64,000 bases of DNA, taken from NCBI RefSeq assembly GCF_030845195.1, contig NZ_CP132543.1, positions 1 through 64,000 on the forward strand. Direction: 5' to 3'. Under the pieces are notes generated by a model, which worked only from the letters and a program-made list of their open reading frames with translations, made no database searches and was not told the origin of the DNA. The position numbers and the translations under genes are program-made. Shown here piece after piece: positions 63,198 through 64,000 of this stretch. The DNA comes from Sanyastnella coralliicola. Lineage in GTDB: Bacteria; Bacteroidota; Bacteroidia; Flavobacteriales_D; Sanyastnellaceae. The number at the start of each line of letters is the position of its first letter. The stretch's first letter is position 1.

Positions 63198-63575
63198 ATG
63201 AACACTCCAAAGGACCTGCGCTACACAAAAGATCACGAATGGGTTCGCCTAGAAGGCGACGTAGCGGTGATCGGAATTACTGACTACGCTCAAGGAGAGC
63301 TTGGTGACATCGTTTTCGTTGAAGTGGAAACTGAGGGAGAAGAACTCGATGCAGAAGAGGTTTTCGGTACAGTAGAAGCAGTGAAGACGGTTTCTGACCT
63401 ATTTATGCCAGTAGCAGGAGAAGTAATCGAAGTGAATGAAGCGATTGCAGATGATCCAGCATTGGTAAACTCTGATCCGTACGGAGAAGGTTGGATGATC
63501 AAGATCAAATTGGCTGACGCAGGTTCTGTAGCAGAATTGCTTGACGCTGAAGCGTACGAAGCTCTGATCGCTTAA
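63198..63575 (+). CDS. gcvH: Glycine cleavage system H protein
   Basis: Lipoyl-bearing shuttle of the glycine cleavage complex; 125 residues, normal. The lipoylated lysine is K63 in FGTVEAVKTVSDLFMPVAGEV; DLRYTKDHEWVRLEG at the N-terminus and IGITDYAQGELGDIVFVELP-like strands are typical. The other glycine cleavage genes are not in this window. It lies 50 bp after sprA, with its own promoter box, and is followed after two bases by a VanZ-like gene. Confidence 0.97.
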   Translation: MNTPKDLRYTKDHEWVRLEGDVAVIGITDYAQGELGDIVFVEVETEGEELDAEEVFGTVEAVKTVSDLFMPVAGEVIEVNEAIADDPALVNSDPYGEGWMIKIKLADAGSVAELLDAEAYEALIA

Positions 63576-63577
63576 GG

Positions 63578-63955
63578 ATGTTCATGAGGCATATGATATG
63601 GTCGATCCTATGGGCCATGGTCATTGCTTCCGTGTACTTTCTTCCCGGTAAAGACCTACCTATTGTTAGTTTTTGGGACCTGCTCCAGTTCGATAAAGTG
63701 GGGCACTTCTTGGTTTTCTGTGTGTTCACATTGATCCTGAAGACTGGACTCAAACGACAAGTTAGATTCTCTACCATCCAACAACGTTCTACCCTGAGTG
63801 CACTCGTTTTTGCGATCCCTTACGGGGGGATTTTGGAGTATTTGCAAGGTGCAGTTTCTCCTGATCGCAATAGTGACCTCATGGATTTCGTTGCTAATGT
63901 AGCCGGCTGTTTAGTCGGGATTGTGATTTTTCAACTTATTTATGGAAGAGAATAA
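63578..63955 (+). CDS. VanZ-like family membrane protein
   Basis: 125 residues with about four membrane helices (near 4-20, 34-52, 65-85, 100-122). VanZ-like signature: FLPGKDLP near the start, FDKVGHFLVFCVFTLIL (the D-K-x-x-H motif) and a late segment YGGILEYLQGAVSPDRNSDLMDFVANVAGCLVGI, in which E-x-Q and D-x-x-x-N are conserved. Function generally unknown; the family includes a teicoplanin-resistance protein but most members are unrelated to that role. Immediately downstream of gcvH, as commonly seen in flavobacteria. Confidence 0.88.
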   Translation: MFMRHMIWSILWAMVIASVYFLPGKDLPIVSFWDLLQFDKVGHFLVFCVFTLILKTGLKRQVRFSTIQQRSTLSALVFAIPYGGILEYLQGAVSPDRNSDLMDFVANVAGCLVGIVIFQLIYGRE

Positions 63956-64000
63956 ATGGCCGGTTGGTTGTTTTTGTATCTTTCGACACTGATCAAACTA
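63956..64000 (+). other. Right edge: probable promoter region of a gene beyond the window
   Basis: Only 45 bases. TTTTTGTATCTTTCG resembles a -33/-7 promoter pair (TATCTTTC box). A 15-codon open frame from 63956 exists but is too short to call. Confidence 0.3.

Noticed and set aside
63956..64000. A new gene starting at 63956
   Set aside because: Only 15 codons are visible and the sequence looks like a promoter region (TATCTTTC box).

Overview
The window looks like a chromosomal segment of a marine-type member of the Bacteroidota, order Flavobacteriales (Cryomorphaceae/Schleiferiaceae-like; the family is an inference). Support: a SprA (Sov) type IX secretion translocon gene, several proteins with type A or type B (gliding-motility-like) C-terminal sorting domains, Omp28, DUF3667, DUF6029 and DUF2652 families, and promoters of the Bacteroidota form TAnnTTTG. 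No rRNA, tRNA, CRISPR array, phage or insertion sequence was seen.

Layout. 0-3.7 kb: end of ctaD, an outer-membrane barrel, ruvB, queG, a small unknown gene. 3.9-9.6 kb: trhO, unknown exported protein, DUF3667 protein, a three-gene ABC transporter/DUF3299 lipoprotein operon, a DinB-like protein. 9.7-23 kb: secreted proteins (type A-tagged protein, a PQQ-type sugar dehydrogenase divergent from a five-haem cytochrome, a secreted nuclease-like protein, proline dehydrogenase, two tandem paralogous type B-tagged proteins). 23-30.5 kb: typA, M20 dipeptidase, LEA14-like lipoprotein, DUF2652 protein, two unknown exported proteins, and an hxlR-type regulator with a divergent SnoaL-like gene and clear operators. 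30.7-37.4 kb: a five-gene minus-strand polysaccharide operon (four glycosyltransferases, one a double-domain fusion, plus a wecB-type epimerase). 37.4-49 kb: a giant dockerin-tailed repeat protein, an Asp-box propeller protein and an envelope cluster rich in thioredoxin folds. 49-64 kb: FG-GAP/UnbV lipoprotein, then maeB-ruvA-sprA-gcvH-vanZ.

The genes are mainly about building and loading the cell envelope: SprA is the outer-membrane exit channel through which the type A and type B tagged proteins elsewhere in the window would leave the cell; the thioredoxin-fold and Omp28 proteins and the barrels serve the periplasm and outer membrane; the glycosyltransferase operon makes a surface glycan.

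Two genome-scale patterns are not explained by genes. First, intergenic islands made of degenerate 7-bp tandem repeats: the unit sequence changes (GTGGACN, GGCNTAN, CCGCGAT, TTATCGN and others) but the 7-bp period is constant, and the islands sit on or right after stop codons, mostly TAG. Second, a 13-bp word, TTCCGCGNTAGCG, occurs 14 times exactly (both orientations, all inside coding sequence, three reading frames, N evenly A/C/G/T), where under 0.01 would be expected by chance. Together they resemble, in style only, the STRR and HIP1 repeats of cyanobacteria. Convergent gene junctions are also bimodal: six of eight have no spacer or only 6 bp, two are filled with heptamer islands.
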